64,000 nucleotides of DNA from Lentinula raphanica (lineage: Eukaryota; Basidiomycota; Agaricomycetes; Agaricales; Omphalotaceae), in NCBI GenBank assembly GCA_027919835.1, contig JANVFP010000003.1, positions 868,001-932,000 of the forward strand, written 5' to 3'. This document shows, one piece after another, positions 47,176 to 57,640 of this stretch. A program made the translations under genes and the position numbers. Every line of letters starts with the position of its first letter. Position 1 is the first letter of the stretch. The notes beneath the pieces were generated by a model. The model searched no databases and was not told the DNA's origin. It was given only the letters and a program-made list of their open reading frames with translations.

Positions 47176-48535
47176 CTCAAGCAGCGTGTATAGCACGACG
47201 GTAGAGCTTCAGGCGGAACTAACAGGGAGGAAAAGTCTTGTCCGAACGAGTAGATCCTCGGCAAGAATGTACAATGTAGAGGGATTCATCGTTGAAGATT
47301 GTACGTTTAAATATCCAACACCTTTGTATAGTGCCTAGATTCGTCATTGAGCCTCATTGAATAGCCTGAGGTTGTCAGTACTTATCTACTCGCAAACACG
47401 ATCTGCCTTGATTCTAAAAGAGGTTTGAGTTGCTAGTATAAGCCGGAGCCTGGAGGAGAAAGCACATGGGCGTATTTCAAAAATCAATGCAGTCGATTTG
47501 CCAGAAGTTGATTGGAATTTGTGGTATGAGAATGTTCAAGATCTTGAGGCTCCAGCCTTTCATCTACACAACAGTGAGATATGAAGAGTTTCAGTCAAAG
47601 ATGCGACCGTATACCTTCCCCAATTAGATTATTCATCATGTACGCCGGCTGAATTCCTGTTGAAGATAATACTGTTTAGCCTGAAGTTACCGAGGTCTAT
47701 AAGACGTAGTACCCGTTGCCCGACTTGCAGTCTGCATGAAGACTGAATTCACAGAGGATCCAGTATTCAAATATTCGACATTGAACGTTGACTCGTTGAC
47801 TTGTCAGTGACTGATGATGAAAGCCAGAGCCTCAGCCAGGCTCCGTATCGGACTAAGCGGCGGGGCTGGCCATTCTATTCCGCATGGCGATGAGGTCAAT
47901 TTGATTGCACCACACGCCACGAGACTTCAAGCTTCATTGGCTCCAGTATGCATGCCAACTTTGTGAGACAGGCGTAGATACTAGACAGTTCTTGTCGGTT
48001 GCTTCCCGACCTCCATCTTCCGGATAATCTGCGAAAAGTTCAGCCGATATTTGTTTCACGAATGCTGTGAGTGCTCAAGCTCAAGAGCAAAGGAAGAAAG
48101 GACGATCAACGAAATGGCTACTAAGATTTAGTACGACCCCCGCGAATGATGGCTGAGCATCGTGTACGATTAGATGCTTGTTGAAGTAAGACGAACCAGG
48201 ACGAACCGTTGCAGAAGTTGTCCTACGTTCTGGAATCCGCGGCCGTCAAGTATCACAAAAGTCTAGCAAAACGGCGGACTTTGAGGAAAAGATGCAATCA
48301 GGGACAAGCAGAGGCGGAAGGCGTACTTGGGGGTCCAAAGTAAATCGTCAGGTATCCATGTCAAAGGTCCTACTAGATTCATGGATGCAATGTTCGTTTA
48401 GTAACTTCTCTAACTCGGCGATCCTCCGCGCGGATGACTGTACACCTGATACAAGTCTTTTATTGATGTCTTCATGAATATCAGTTCTTGTTACAAAAGC
48501 CTAGCCTAAGGTACGACGAAAGCGGTGGCAGACTG
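47176..48535. other. intergenic, no gene seen
   Basis: 1.36 kb upstream of the P450 gene. No coding structure; probably P450 promoter and the 3' flank of the F-box gene. Confidence 0.45.
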
Positions 48536-51091
48536 TTAATCCGAATCATCTTTATATCTGAAAGGCTCGCCCATACTATCCAGCGGCATGCGAGGGTTCC
48601 AATACCAATGCGTCCTAAGTGCTTGCAATTTCGGAGGATTATCTGATTCTTGAAGATCGATAGAATCGCTGTGTCTACAGCATAATGAATTTGAGTCGAA
48701 CAGCATAGAAAAGGCAAACACCACTCACTCGGTTTTCAAATGATCGATAAAATCATCGACACTAGTCATGAAATGACAGTGAGCACAACGTATAGGCAGA
48801 TCGAAGCTGCTTGTGATGTTCGGCTCGCAGGCATCGACTTTCTTCTGTTCTTGCTCGTTCAAGTTGACGACGGTGAGAGAATGATTTTGAGGATGGACAA
48901 GCTAAGATACGGAGATGTTAGTGCCATGCGAAGGAGTCTCGGATGAAATCTGTATTGCCTACCGGAAGGGGCCAACGCATAAAACACCGCCCGTGTTCTG
49001 GTGTGGATTGTGTGCAAGTTGTGCATTCAATGAGCGGATTGGCATCATACATTTCTTGGAATGTCACTGTGTTGGGATCGAGGGAACATGCTTTGACGAT
49101 CATCTCTGCACGCTCCGCATGGGTTTCGGAAAACCTCAACGAACGATGTGTCCACGGACGATGGTAATCAATCGTTCCATCGTCGTTTTCGTCGAAGATG
49201 GTGAAAAAAGATTGGAGTGCGTAGCAACGGTGGTAATAGAGCCGGGGATAGTACAGAGGCTGATAACATCCTATGCATTTGAATACTGAGGTTGCTAGAT
49301 GCAGATCGTTGTGAGTGGCTGTAGGACGTGATGCTTGCAGGACTCTTTCGAGAAGGTAATGATCGACTACGTCCCGCCATTCCTCTACGCTCTCGGGAAG
49401 ATGTTCAAGGAGTTTTGAGCGGAGAATGTCGTCTGTCAAACTATCATCGTCAGGAGTGTCCCATAGCAAGTCTTGGAGTTTTTCATGGGAAAGAACGTCG
49501 CCAATGCTCGGGAAAGGTTCTCGAAGATCAGACTTCGAAAGGATAGCATCATACAGCTTCCGAGCGCGGAGAGCGCGAGAATCGAAGAGTTTTTCTTGTT
49601 CACGATCTGCACGGTCGTCTTTGCATTTCGCCAGCAAGGACACCAATTCATCTTTGATGGAATCCCAACCTTGAATAAAAACGCAGAGTCAGTCTTTGAA
49701 ACGGGTTGATTCGGATTTTGCATACCATAATCAGTGAGTTTCTTTGCTTGCCTCACCAATTTGTGGTTACTGAAGGGTTCGTTAGTCGCATTGTAGAACG
49801 GATCTTGCATGACCGTCTCGGCTTCCTCACGCAAGCCAATCTCTTGAAGTCGATCGAGGATCCTGGGGACATTGGATCGTACATCAGTTCGCCGTGCACA
49901 GAGTATAAGGACTCACGCCGCCCTTCTTTCCTTTCGTATAACATCAAGCTCATCGGCACGAGTTTTAAAGCTCAACTTGCACCACTCCACGCATTCTCTA
50001 CTATGCTGTAGTACAACATGAGAGATCGACATGGGTGCCAAAATGATTAGCCTCACCTCCTTGAGGGCTCGTCGTTCGTTTCTCGTACGGGTAAGCCACG
50101 CATCGCGGTCCACCGTCTCGAGTGCGTCATACTCTGCTCTGTAGCGTTGTGCGATTTCCATGTTCCTTATTCAACGGTTCAGCGCTTAGAAAACCACATT
50201 GTGATTTCGGTGGACAACCACATACCATAGATCATAATAGCGACCCGAGATTTTAGCCACCTCCCTAGGAATGACGTCGCTGTTCGGACCTCTACTCAGA
50301 GGGTGACCACCGATACAGTCGAACAGCGTATTAGGAAAGCTGCAGTGACCTGAGAATGTATATCCACGAAGAGAAACACGAGAAACGCGTACTTCATCAC
50401 ACATTTTTGACACGCCCTCATACGAAAGTTCCACAATATGTTATCGCAGCGCCCGGAATGCATGCAGATCTGTATGGAATTATGTATAATGAAGTATGCT
50501 TCAGTAACGTATACCTTTGTAGGACCACACAGGACTTACATGACAATGAGGTTCGAACAGAAGATTCGCATATTGGGGCTCATTGAGATCAGGCGGACAG
50601 GGCGGTAACCCTTCCACGTTGTCAAGAGCAGAACGCCAAATGTTGACCGAAGATTTGGTCATGAGCATACCACGTAGATCTTTGGTCGTACGCGCCAGGC
50701 GTAGAAGATCTCTTGGTTCGAGATAACAGAAGATCTATACACGTCGAAGGAGTTAATCGGAGTGGCACGAGAGAGCGATAGACATTGAAACCTCAAGGAT
50801 CACATCGAGTGGCACATCCTTCGCCAACCTCTGCAATAGTCCCAACTTTCCTCGAACTTTCCTGAATTGGTTCGGCATGCGCTGCTTGTTGGTGCTTGAA
50901 TTAGGCTCATCTGTATTAGAGGCAGAGGCCCCTTTCGATTTCCTTCTTTTCTTGTTTGGAATGCCGTCCTCGTCGCGTTGGACTTGATGTTCATTATCAT
51001 CCCTTGGTTTGAGACCTGCGATATACTTTGACGCTGCGGCAGTAGCTGAAGCATCTTTCTTGGCCTGAACTCTTTGAGAACGTCGAAGCAT
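48536..51091 (-). CDS. F-box protein with Cys-rich region, 679 aa
   Basis: Ten exons: 50792-51091, 50540-50734, 50393-50469, 50226-50339, 50057-50165, 49917-50005, 49726-49862, 48963-49669, 48729-48901 and 48536-48674; 680 codons. The first 80 residues are basic and disordered (MLRRSQRVQAKK). The F-box spans about 90-135 (LAKDVPLDVILEIFCYLEPR, DLLRLARTTKDLRGML), split by intron 1. It is followed by WRSALDNVEGLPPCPPDLNE and a short Cys-pair motif (CDNILW, CQKC). A long charged helical region and a C-terminal domain with RCAHCHF complete the protein. This order is typical of an Agaricomycete F-box family that acts as SCF adaptor; the targets are unknown. The donor of intron 3 and the acceptor at 50340 were set by phase. 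Confidence 0.85.
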
Positions 51092-51461
51092 GATGGGCGA
51101 AGAAGAAAGAACAAGAAAGAAAGTAGAACAATCACTTTGATTTATATACAAGTTGCAAGCGGTCCACGTGCGGTGCCACTGTAGAACAATTAGAGAACCC
51201 TGGTAGAACCTTTGTTCCAGGCGGTCATGATCCAACAAAGATTGCGCTAAGCTGCTGGAGTAAACAAAGCTTCAAGGGACAAAGCTTCATGAAGTAAACC
51301 AGAGATATATATATCAAACGCAGAATGAATGTACACTATGTAATGGCGGAAAGAAGAAAAACACTTAGTCAAATATATACAGCTACAAAAAAGGTCCCCT
51401 ACCACAACAGCCTGATCTAGACATGAATATACATGCAAGTCTGAGTGACCATAAACACGAT
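51092..51461. other. short intergenic region between F-box gene and RAB11
   Basis: 370 bp; F-box promoter on the left and the RAB11 3' flank on the right. The ATATATATATC tract near 51305-51316 is the only notable element. Confidence 0.4.
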
Positions 51462-52559
51462 CTAGCAACACTTGCTTCCTTGGTTCGCGTTAGGGTCCAC
51501 ACTCGGACCGACACTGATGCTAGGGCCAGGGTCAACCACATCTTTCGTCGATGATTCGAGCGATTTGCTCGATACGATACGATAGATATCTGACATAGCG
51601 ACATAAGTGAACAAAACTGAGATCATGAAGTCTCATCCACGCACCAGTGAGGATAGTTTGAAAAGCAGATTCGACATTTGAAGCGTCCAGCGCTGATGTC
51701 TCAATGAATGACAGGCCATTCTCAGCTGTAAGAGATTCAAGTCAGGTCGTGCGAGTACATGAAGAGAGTGCTGACGTACAAGAGAACGCCTTTGCCTCCT
51801 CCGTTGGTACCGCCCTTAGGTGCTTCAAATCGCTCTTGTTTCCCACTAACATAATGACAATGTTGGAGTCGGCATGATCCCGTAATTCCTTCAACCACCG
51901 GGTGACATTCACGTATGTTGCATGTTTAGCGATATCGTACACTAAGAGAGCACCGACTGCGCCTCGATAGTAGCTGTATGATTTTCTCGTGAGCAATGGT
52001 AGAAATAAGTGGGGTATTAGGAACTGACGCGGATGTGATTGCGCGATAACGCTCTTGACCAGCTGCGATAGAACGGTAGTCAGACCGGAAGTAACGGTAG
52101 CTTGTGGACTGGGTCGTCCGCCGACGGCGACGACACACGGAGGGAATGACAGGGAATGGCTTGCCAGCTCACCAGTATCCCAGATTTGTGCTTTAACGGT
52201 CTTTCCATCAACATTGATAGACCTTGTAGCAAATTCTACACCGATAGTCGACTTGGACTCGAGGTTGAATTCGTTGCGAGTGAAACGCGACAGCACTAAG
52301 AGAGAAGAGCAGTTTGGCTCGGAATGAGGAAATGTGATACAAAGAAGTGAATGTTCCTTCTACATACAGTTCCTATTAGTTGAGACAGAAGGTTAGAACA
52401 AGATTTGGAGAAACAAGAGATAAGTCATACGATTTTCCGACGCCAGAATCTCCAATGAGAACAACCTGTTTTTGGAAACCTGAGCCAAACCAGCACGTTG
52501 GGTAAAAGAATTAATGTGTTAACCTTGAAAAGATAGTCGTAGTTGCTGCCTTCAGCCAT
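51462..52559 (-). CDS. RAB11: Rab11/Ypt3 small GTPase, 211 aa
   Basis: Eight exons: 52524-52559, 52431-52465, 52368-52372 (5 nt), 52173-52295, 52029-52062, 51780-51973, 51645-51725 and 51462-51589; 212 codons. The start is [20 protein letters not shown] with P-loop [28 protein letters not shown] is the Rab11 switch I region. [20 protein letters not shown] is switch II, VGNKSDL and ETSA are the guanine-specificity motifs, and the C-terminus ends KCC, the geranylgeranylation site. Rab11/Ypt31/Ypt3 controls traffic from the late Golgi and recycling endosome to the hyphal tip and septum. The tiny exon GAACT (Asn plus the first base of Leu in KSNLL) is needed to keep the frame. It is flanked by GTATGA..CTAATAG and GTATGT..TCTTAG. 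Confidence 0.96.
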
Positions 52560-52916
52560 TATAATCGATTATGAGAAGAGCGTTGAGAAGGTTGTTGCTG
52601 GGTCGGTGAGCGTTTGAGTGCAAGAGGTTGAAACGTTTATTCTTGTCGGAACTCGAATGTTGTGTAAGCGCGTTTAAGCGCCCGAGCGTTTATGTACACT
52701 CCTCCATGTACTATCATCTCCTCAATTTATTTTACTCTAGGTACTGTTCGATACCTAGAGTTATTGGTATCGCTCATTTACCTCAGAGACCTCCCTTCAC
52801 TTCCTAAAGCCCATGAGAATTCCGGCCTGCCCCTTGAGCTTGGCCGGGCCGCGCAGCATGAAGAATCCCATGAAGGAATCGTCTCCTGACATCAAGTTCA
52901 AGCTTTTCTGACAATC
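52560..52916. promoter_or_regulatory. divergent promoter region RAB11 / rhamnose mutarotase
   Basis: 357 bp between the two divergent start codons. It contains GC-rich and TA-rich tracts, but no specific regulatory site is recognised. Confidence 0.4.
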
Positions 52917-53409
52917 ATGTCGGTCCCTCACACCAAGCGGATCTGCCAAATAATCAAGGTCAGGCCAGTCTACTCCTACTGCAAATCCTATCCTGTCATT
53001 GAAACAGTTTTTAGCTGAAACCCTCAGCGGTAGACGAGTATAAAGCCATTCACTCTGCAGTCTGGCCCGGAGTCCTCGCTGCACTGGAAAGAGCCCATAT
53101 CGTGGATTACTCCATTAACTACTATCCTCCCCTACAATTGCTCATTGCTACGATGAAGTACACCGGTCAGGACTATGAGTCTGACATGAAACTTGTCGCA
53201 GAAGATCCAGAAACGCAGAAGTGGTGGGCAGTAACTGATGGAATGCAGGAAAGTTTCGTCGAAGGTGCTCAAGGGAGTGGTAAAGACATACCTTGGTGGA
53301 AAGTGAGTTGCTTTCACAGTCAACAACCGTGTGTACTTGCACCGAGCCTCACTATTCCTGGCAGGAGTTGGAAGAAGTATTTCGATTCGAAGGGCAATCT
53401 CAATATTGA
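52917..53409 (+). CDS. L-rhamnose mutarotase-like protein, 124 aa
   Basis: Three exons: 52917-52958, 53015-53302 and 53365-53409; all phase 0; 125 codons. The start MSVPHTKRICQIIKLKPSAV is followed by DEYKAIHSAVWPGVLAALER. This matches the opening of the mutarotase family, where the substrate-binding His and the W/P pair sit. Then come HIVDYSINYY, a short hydrophobic strand, and KLVAEDPETQKWWAVTDGMQ (the family motif AEDPETQ..W..TDPMQ), with a C-terminus WWKELEEVFRFEGQSQY. These enzymes interconvert alpha and beta anomers of L-rhamnose or related deoxy-sugars and belong to the dimeric alpha/beta-barrel fold. Length matches the family (about 105-125). No other rhamnose-catabolic gene is nearby. 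Confidence 0.9.
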
Positions 53410-53751
53410 ATTAAGGGCATGTATGTACATCGACTACAGTTATCAATGATGCCGCAGGACACTCAGTGTAAGTACCTCATTTATACACTCCCTCAAAGTC
53501 CAAGTCCTCCGTATCATCTATGTACGATAAGGATTCAAGGACTCAGAACCAAGACAATAGCTCAAGAATTTTCCCCTCCAAGCACGTCATGTGAAGGAAC
53601 CTGCCAGCATAAGCTCTTATACGAGGAGTAGAGGAATCGCCAATAAAGAGGACTGGAGAGAGGGTCAGCAGGAATTTGTCAAACATCCGTAAATACCGAT
53701 AAGCGAGCTCTTCCACAATCCGCTCTTGTTAAAACTCTCCCCACAACCACA
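53410..53751. other. intergenic, no gene seen
   Basis: 342 bp between two plus-strand genes; probable terminator of one and promoter of the next. Confidence 0.4.
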
Positions 53752-54807
53752 ATGACCCCAGTCGCCGTTGGAGTACATCTGGTGGGTTCCATCTGCGGTG
53801 CACCGACAACGATCGACGCGATCACCAAAGTTTCCCAAAATCTTCCAAACCACGTCTCCCGCATTCCTGACGGCGAGCCCGCCCATCGAGCCTCGTTCAT
53901 CCGATGGCAGAGGGACGTCTTCAAACAATGCCCCGCCGCTTTGCGCACGTACGACGCTTCGTTTAATTCCGTTCCTCAACCAACACTTTCATCTGAGGAG
54001 ATCCAAAACATCGTCGCTCAGCTCTCCTCGCCGCCTTTGCATACAGGGTACGACGACGCAGCGATTGAATCCTACGCTGATTTCCGTAGACTGCGTGATC
54101 AAGGGATCGTTCCTCGGGGTGTCAAATTCCTAGTGGCTCTACCATCAGTGATGGTCGTCACCTGTTTGATCAGAGACGGTTTACAGCCGGAGGTCGAGAA
54201 GCTATACGAAGCAGCTATGCTTCGTGATATTGCACGAATCGAAGCGAGTATCCCTCACGAGGATCTTGCGCTCCAGTTCGACGTTGCTGGGGAATTCATG
54301 ACTCTCGAAGGATCATATTGGCCGCACTTCGCGCCGTGGTGGAGTCCCGTCAAAGAAGGCGTTGTCGAACGACTCGTAAAGCTCGGGAGTGCTGTCAGTG
54401 GAGACATAGAAATGGGCTATCACTTTTGCTATGGGGATATGCAGAACAAGCATTTCGTAGAGCCAAAAAATGTAGGATTGATGGTCGAAATTGCTGGTAT
54501 GGTCTTTGAGGAGGTCAAGAAGACGAGGGAGGTCAATTGGCTTCACATGCCTGTCCCGAAAGCGAGAGACGATGAAGCGTACTTCGTACCACTGAAAGAC
54601 TTGGTCTTGGGAAAAACGGAGCTTTATCTAGGTTCAGTACATGCAGGGGACGAGGAGGGCACGAAGAGGAGGGCCGAAGTTGCAGCTCGGTTTGTCCAGG
54701 CGGCCAAATTTGGGATTGCGACAGAATGTGGTCTGGGAAGGTCTCCTCCAGAGATCTTCGAGTCTGTGATGAAAATTTTCAAGGCTGTTGCGGCACCGAT
54801 CTCATGA
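53752..54807 (+). CDS. UROD/MetE-like superfamily protein, 351 aa
   Basis: A single uninterrupted frame of 351 codons with ATG at 53752 and TGA at 54805-54807. The protein shows the fold pattern of fungal UROD/MetE-like proteins: VHLVGSICGAPTTIDAIT, RIPDGEPAHRASFIRWQ, GVKFLVALPSVMVVTCLI, DLALQFDVAGEFMTLEG, MGYHFCYGDMQNKHFVEP and a C-terminal FGIATECGLGRSPPEI. The conserved CYGD and ECGLGR stretches recall the methionine-synthase C-terminal barrel, where a zinc-binding His/Cys set sits. In this group the substrate is not known. The lack of introns and short genic spacing differ from most neighbours; this could mean retroposition or horizontal gain, but codon use looks native. Confidence 0.75.
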   Translation: MTPVAVGVHLVGSICGAPTTIDAITKVSQNLPNHVSRIPDGEPAHRASFIRWQRDVFKQCPAALRTYDASFNSVPQPTLSSEEIQNIVAQLSSPPLHTGYDDAAIESYADFRRLRDQGIVPRGVKFLVALPSVMVVTCLIRDGLQPEVEKLYEAAMLRDIARIEASIPHEDLALQFDVAGEFMTLEGSYWPHFAPWWSPVKEGVVERLVKLGSAVSGDIEMGYHFCYGDMQNKHFVEPKNVGLMVEIAGMVFEEVKKTREVNWLHMPVPKARDDEAYFVPLKDLVLGKTELYLGSVHAGDEEGTKRRAEVAARFVQAAKFGIATECGLGRSPPEIFESVMKIFKAVAAPIS

Positions 54808-54965
54808 TGTTTCAAAGTATTGTATGCAGATTTGGCAAAACCGCTACTAGTGACGGGCGCTTCTGACCCCTTGATGTTCATCACGGTCTTGATTGTCAAA
54901 GCCTTGCTAGCGGCAATACTCAGCTCAAGAAGAAAAATTTTGCTCAATAGTAGGTGCTACTTTAT

Positions 54966-55262
54966 TCAGTTACACACAGCATCTGCAAATCTTGCCCGGG
55001 CGTGGTGGACTGAGTCTGTGCATAATCTATATCGGCTTCGGAAAACACCTGGCATCCCAATATCGGTTAGTAGTATGCTGCCCAACTCACCCTCCCTCCG
55101 GATACGGTTTAACGAACGAACTTGTTCCTCGAGCCCTTGCAAATGAATATGATCTCTCGGTATTTTGGCCGCAGCGCTCAGCGCTCGTGTCTGAGCTTGT
55201 TTCTTCAACTCAGATTTGCGTATAACTTTATCCAAGGATTGGGACATCCCCATCCAGGCCAT
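54966..55262 (-). CDS. uncertain small spliced gene, 84 aa
   Basis: A minus-strand frame from ATG at 55262 contains a model intron at 55049-55090: donor GTGAGT, branch-like TACTAAC, acceptor GCCAG, 42 nt. Splicing it gives exons 55091-55262 and 54966-55048 and a 84-residue product. The product is charged and helical (RKSELKKQAQTRALSAAAKI, LQGLEEQVRSLNRIRREG, FRSRYRLCTD). The intron is convincing but open in frame, so its use cannot be proven. No family recognised. The region is squeezed between the MetE-like gene (same DNA end) and the promoter of the tandem secreted gene 1. Confidence 0.3.
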   Translation of the reverse strand: MAWMGMSQSLDKVIRKSELKKQAQTRALSAAAKIPRDHIHLQGLEEQVRSLNRIRREGELGSILLTDIGMPGVFRSRYRLCTDSVHHARARFADAVCN

Positions 55263-55371
55263 CGCAACTATAAATTAACCACGATGAACGTAGGTCTACC
55301 TTCATACTATACGACTGGTTCGTTCACCCCCTCTTCTAGCAGGTCTAGTACTTACATCCACGGCGCTCGCC

Positions 55372-57005
55372 ATGAAGTCCTCGAATCTCGTTCTTCTACA
55401 CCTCTTCGCACTCGTACTCAACGTTACTGGTGCTCCTCTGCCTACGTCGAGGAATATAGAGGTTATTTCTGCTGAACGAAGTGTAGACCACGATGATTCA
55501 CTCAACGACGATTCTTTTGGCATTTTCTATACGGGACCTGGCTGTCCCTCCTCGAAACCATGTCAATTGACTGCCGCTCACTGGAACGATGACTTGAACC
55601 CATTCACTGAATGGGAATCTGCAACTATGGACGAAAGTACTGCTGATCCGGAGCTCGAATTGGGCGATGATGTGACAACTCCTGGAACTGAAGTTGCAAC
55701 TCGTCCCAGCTCAGATCTGGTCCTCATCGGTAGGGACGCAAAGAAACTTCAGAAGACGGGCTCTACCTTGACCAAGACTGGGAATGCATTGGGAAAGGCT
55801 GCGAAAGGAGCTGACGCTATTCCTGAGATTGGGGAAATTATCGGAACAGCCATCCAGGTTGTGGCTACGTTTTTGAAGTTCTTGGGCCATCTTTTCAGTG
55901 GGATTGCAGCAGCACAGCGAAAATCGGCTCAGGTTGGTTCTTTATCGTTGCATTCTGTCTTTGCTTGTCTGAGCAGATTATTAGGAACGGTCAGTTTTGA
56001 CTAGTATACCTGCGACAGTTATATTTTCCATCTCATAGTTTTGTTTCTATTTCAATTTTCTAGTGGCGATTTCACTAAGAATGTCACTGATCAGACATTG
56101 AAGCGTACGTTCATCTTTCTCTCATGGTAAACTTAGTTAGCATCCATTTCATATCATTCTCTAGAACATCCTGGATGGCTGGTGGTTACTGTTCATCCTA
56201 AGCATACCACTTACTTCCAAGGCAATGAACATACCGATTGGTCGCACTCAACTACATCCATCAAAACTGCGAGTCATTCTTTTGTTCGCCAATCCGTGGC
56301 GTCTGACTCTATCTCTTCAGGTCACTGGAACATATAAGTTCGATGTATATGCCGGTCTGTGACTCACGATGCGCCCTATCATTATCCGATCATAACTGTC
56401 CAATGATATTAGCTCGTGCAGGAATTTTCTCGAACGATGGCGACGGCGGATATCAGAATGTAAAGCATTCCTCTAAGTTGTTTTCGGATCGAACTTGACT
56501 CGATGCATCAACAGTGGGCGTGGTCTGCTCCCTCAAATCATATCCAACTTGCTGGATATGAGAACCGCCGTCTGGTTTTGTAGGCGGACCAGTGGCTCCT
56601 GCGTAATCCTGATATGATCTAACTTGCATGGTCCTTTCTAGCACGGGAGGCGCTCCAAACAACCACCCCACATCAGGAAAATGTATGGTCCATGTTTACC
56701 AGTACCAGAAGAACAAGAAGAAAGTGAATGAACTTGATCACTACACCATCGTTGCCGTCATCAAGGATGCAAAGAACGTAATAGTTGGTTTTGAAGGAAA
56801 CGGTGATGGGTCAAAACCTGTTTCAGTCAGCAGCCAACTACATGATCCACTGACGATCACTACTGGATCTAACGACAAGGCACCACTGTCCTTCGTTTTT
56901 GGTAAAGACAAGTGGGATTCAAACAGTAAAACACGGTGCACCAGTGTTGGGAAATACAAAGGCGGCGTCAGGCAGATGGACTGTAATTTTCAGTGTCAAT
57001 TTTGA
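55372..57005 (+). CDS. large secreted protein of unknown function, tandem copy 1, 406 aa
   Basis: Eight exons: 55372-55932, 55985-55989 (5 nt), 56064-56104, 56165-56268, 56321-56354, 56413-56459, 56515-56579 and 56642-57005; 407 codons. Signal peptide MKSSNLVLLHLFALVLNVTG, cleavage near APLP. Residues about 45-70 carry FGIFYTGPGCPSSKPCQL. Residues about 120-185 form a Gly/Ala-rich amphipathic stretch (KKLQKTGSTLTKTGNALGKA, GADAIPEIGEIIGTAIQVVA, FLKFLGHLFSGIAAAQ). The C-terminal 210 residues are beta-rich: GWLVVTVHPKHTTYFQ, IFSNDGDGGYQNWAWSAP and VRQMDCNFQCQF with paired Cys. The 5-nt exon GAACG is enforced by phase and by the parallel exon in copy 2. Intron 4 starts with GC (ACT|GCGAGT). Family and function are not known to me. 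Confidence 0.82.
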
Positions 57006-57640
57006 TGGGAGTTTCAGTCGACGTCGTAGCTCTAGGCTAAACGGTAAGTTTGAGTGTTTCTGGCTCGCTGAGCTTGCATTGAGAAGGAGACATGCTCATT
57101 CAGCCACTAGGAATCCGGTCTGGGAAAGACTCGTTATCTTCAGATGTTACGCCGATACCCATAGTATTAGTAGCTTTTCACTCCAATGTGCCGAAACTTC
57201 AAATACTTTTGGGTCTGCCCAGGTCCTACGTTCAAACTCTCTCTCTTCCTCGTGATATCCCCAATCGTGCACCAGATACGGGTCGATAAGTAATCCATGA
57301 ACACACAGGAACAGCTCTGAACACACTGCTCGGTTGAAGACTGCGTTCATTTGTTCAAATTGATTTTGAATTTACCTCGGGGATCCCTTTCGTTCCTTCC
57401 TTCCCGTGCTGTTTTTTGTTTGTTTCAACTCGACGGTGACAGTGATGAACGCTCACAGCACTAATCAATGCCAATGCGGTATGCTATTACTCGGAGTTCG
57501 CGCGCGAACTTTCTTCATAAAAGCAATATGATTTTTGTGCATTCTCTTCAAGTACGACCGGTTCGTCCCTCCCGTCTCGTGAGCTAGCAGGTTCTAGCAA
57601 TTGCCAAGTTCGACTTCCACGGTTCTCGACACGCTCGCAA
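57006..57640. other. intergenic between the tandem secreted genes
   Basis: 635 bp holding the terminator of copy 1 and the promoter of copy 2. No coding signal. Confidence 0.45.

Noticed and set aside
49436..49834. Extra minus-strand frame next to the F-box gene
   Set aside because: Shadow of the F-box gene's own exons in another frame.
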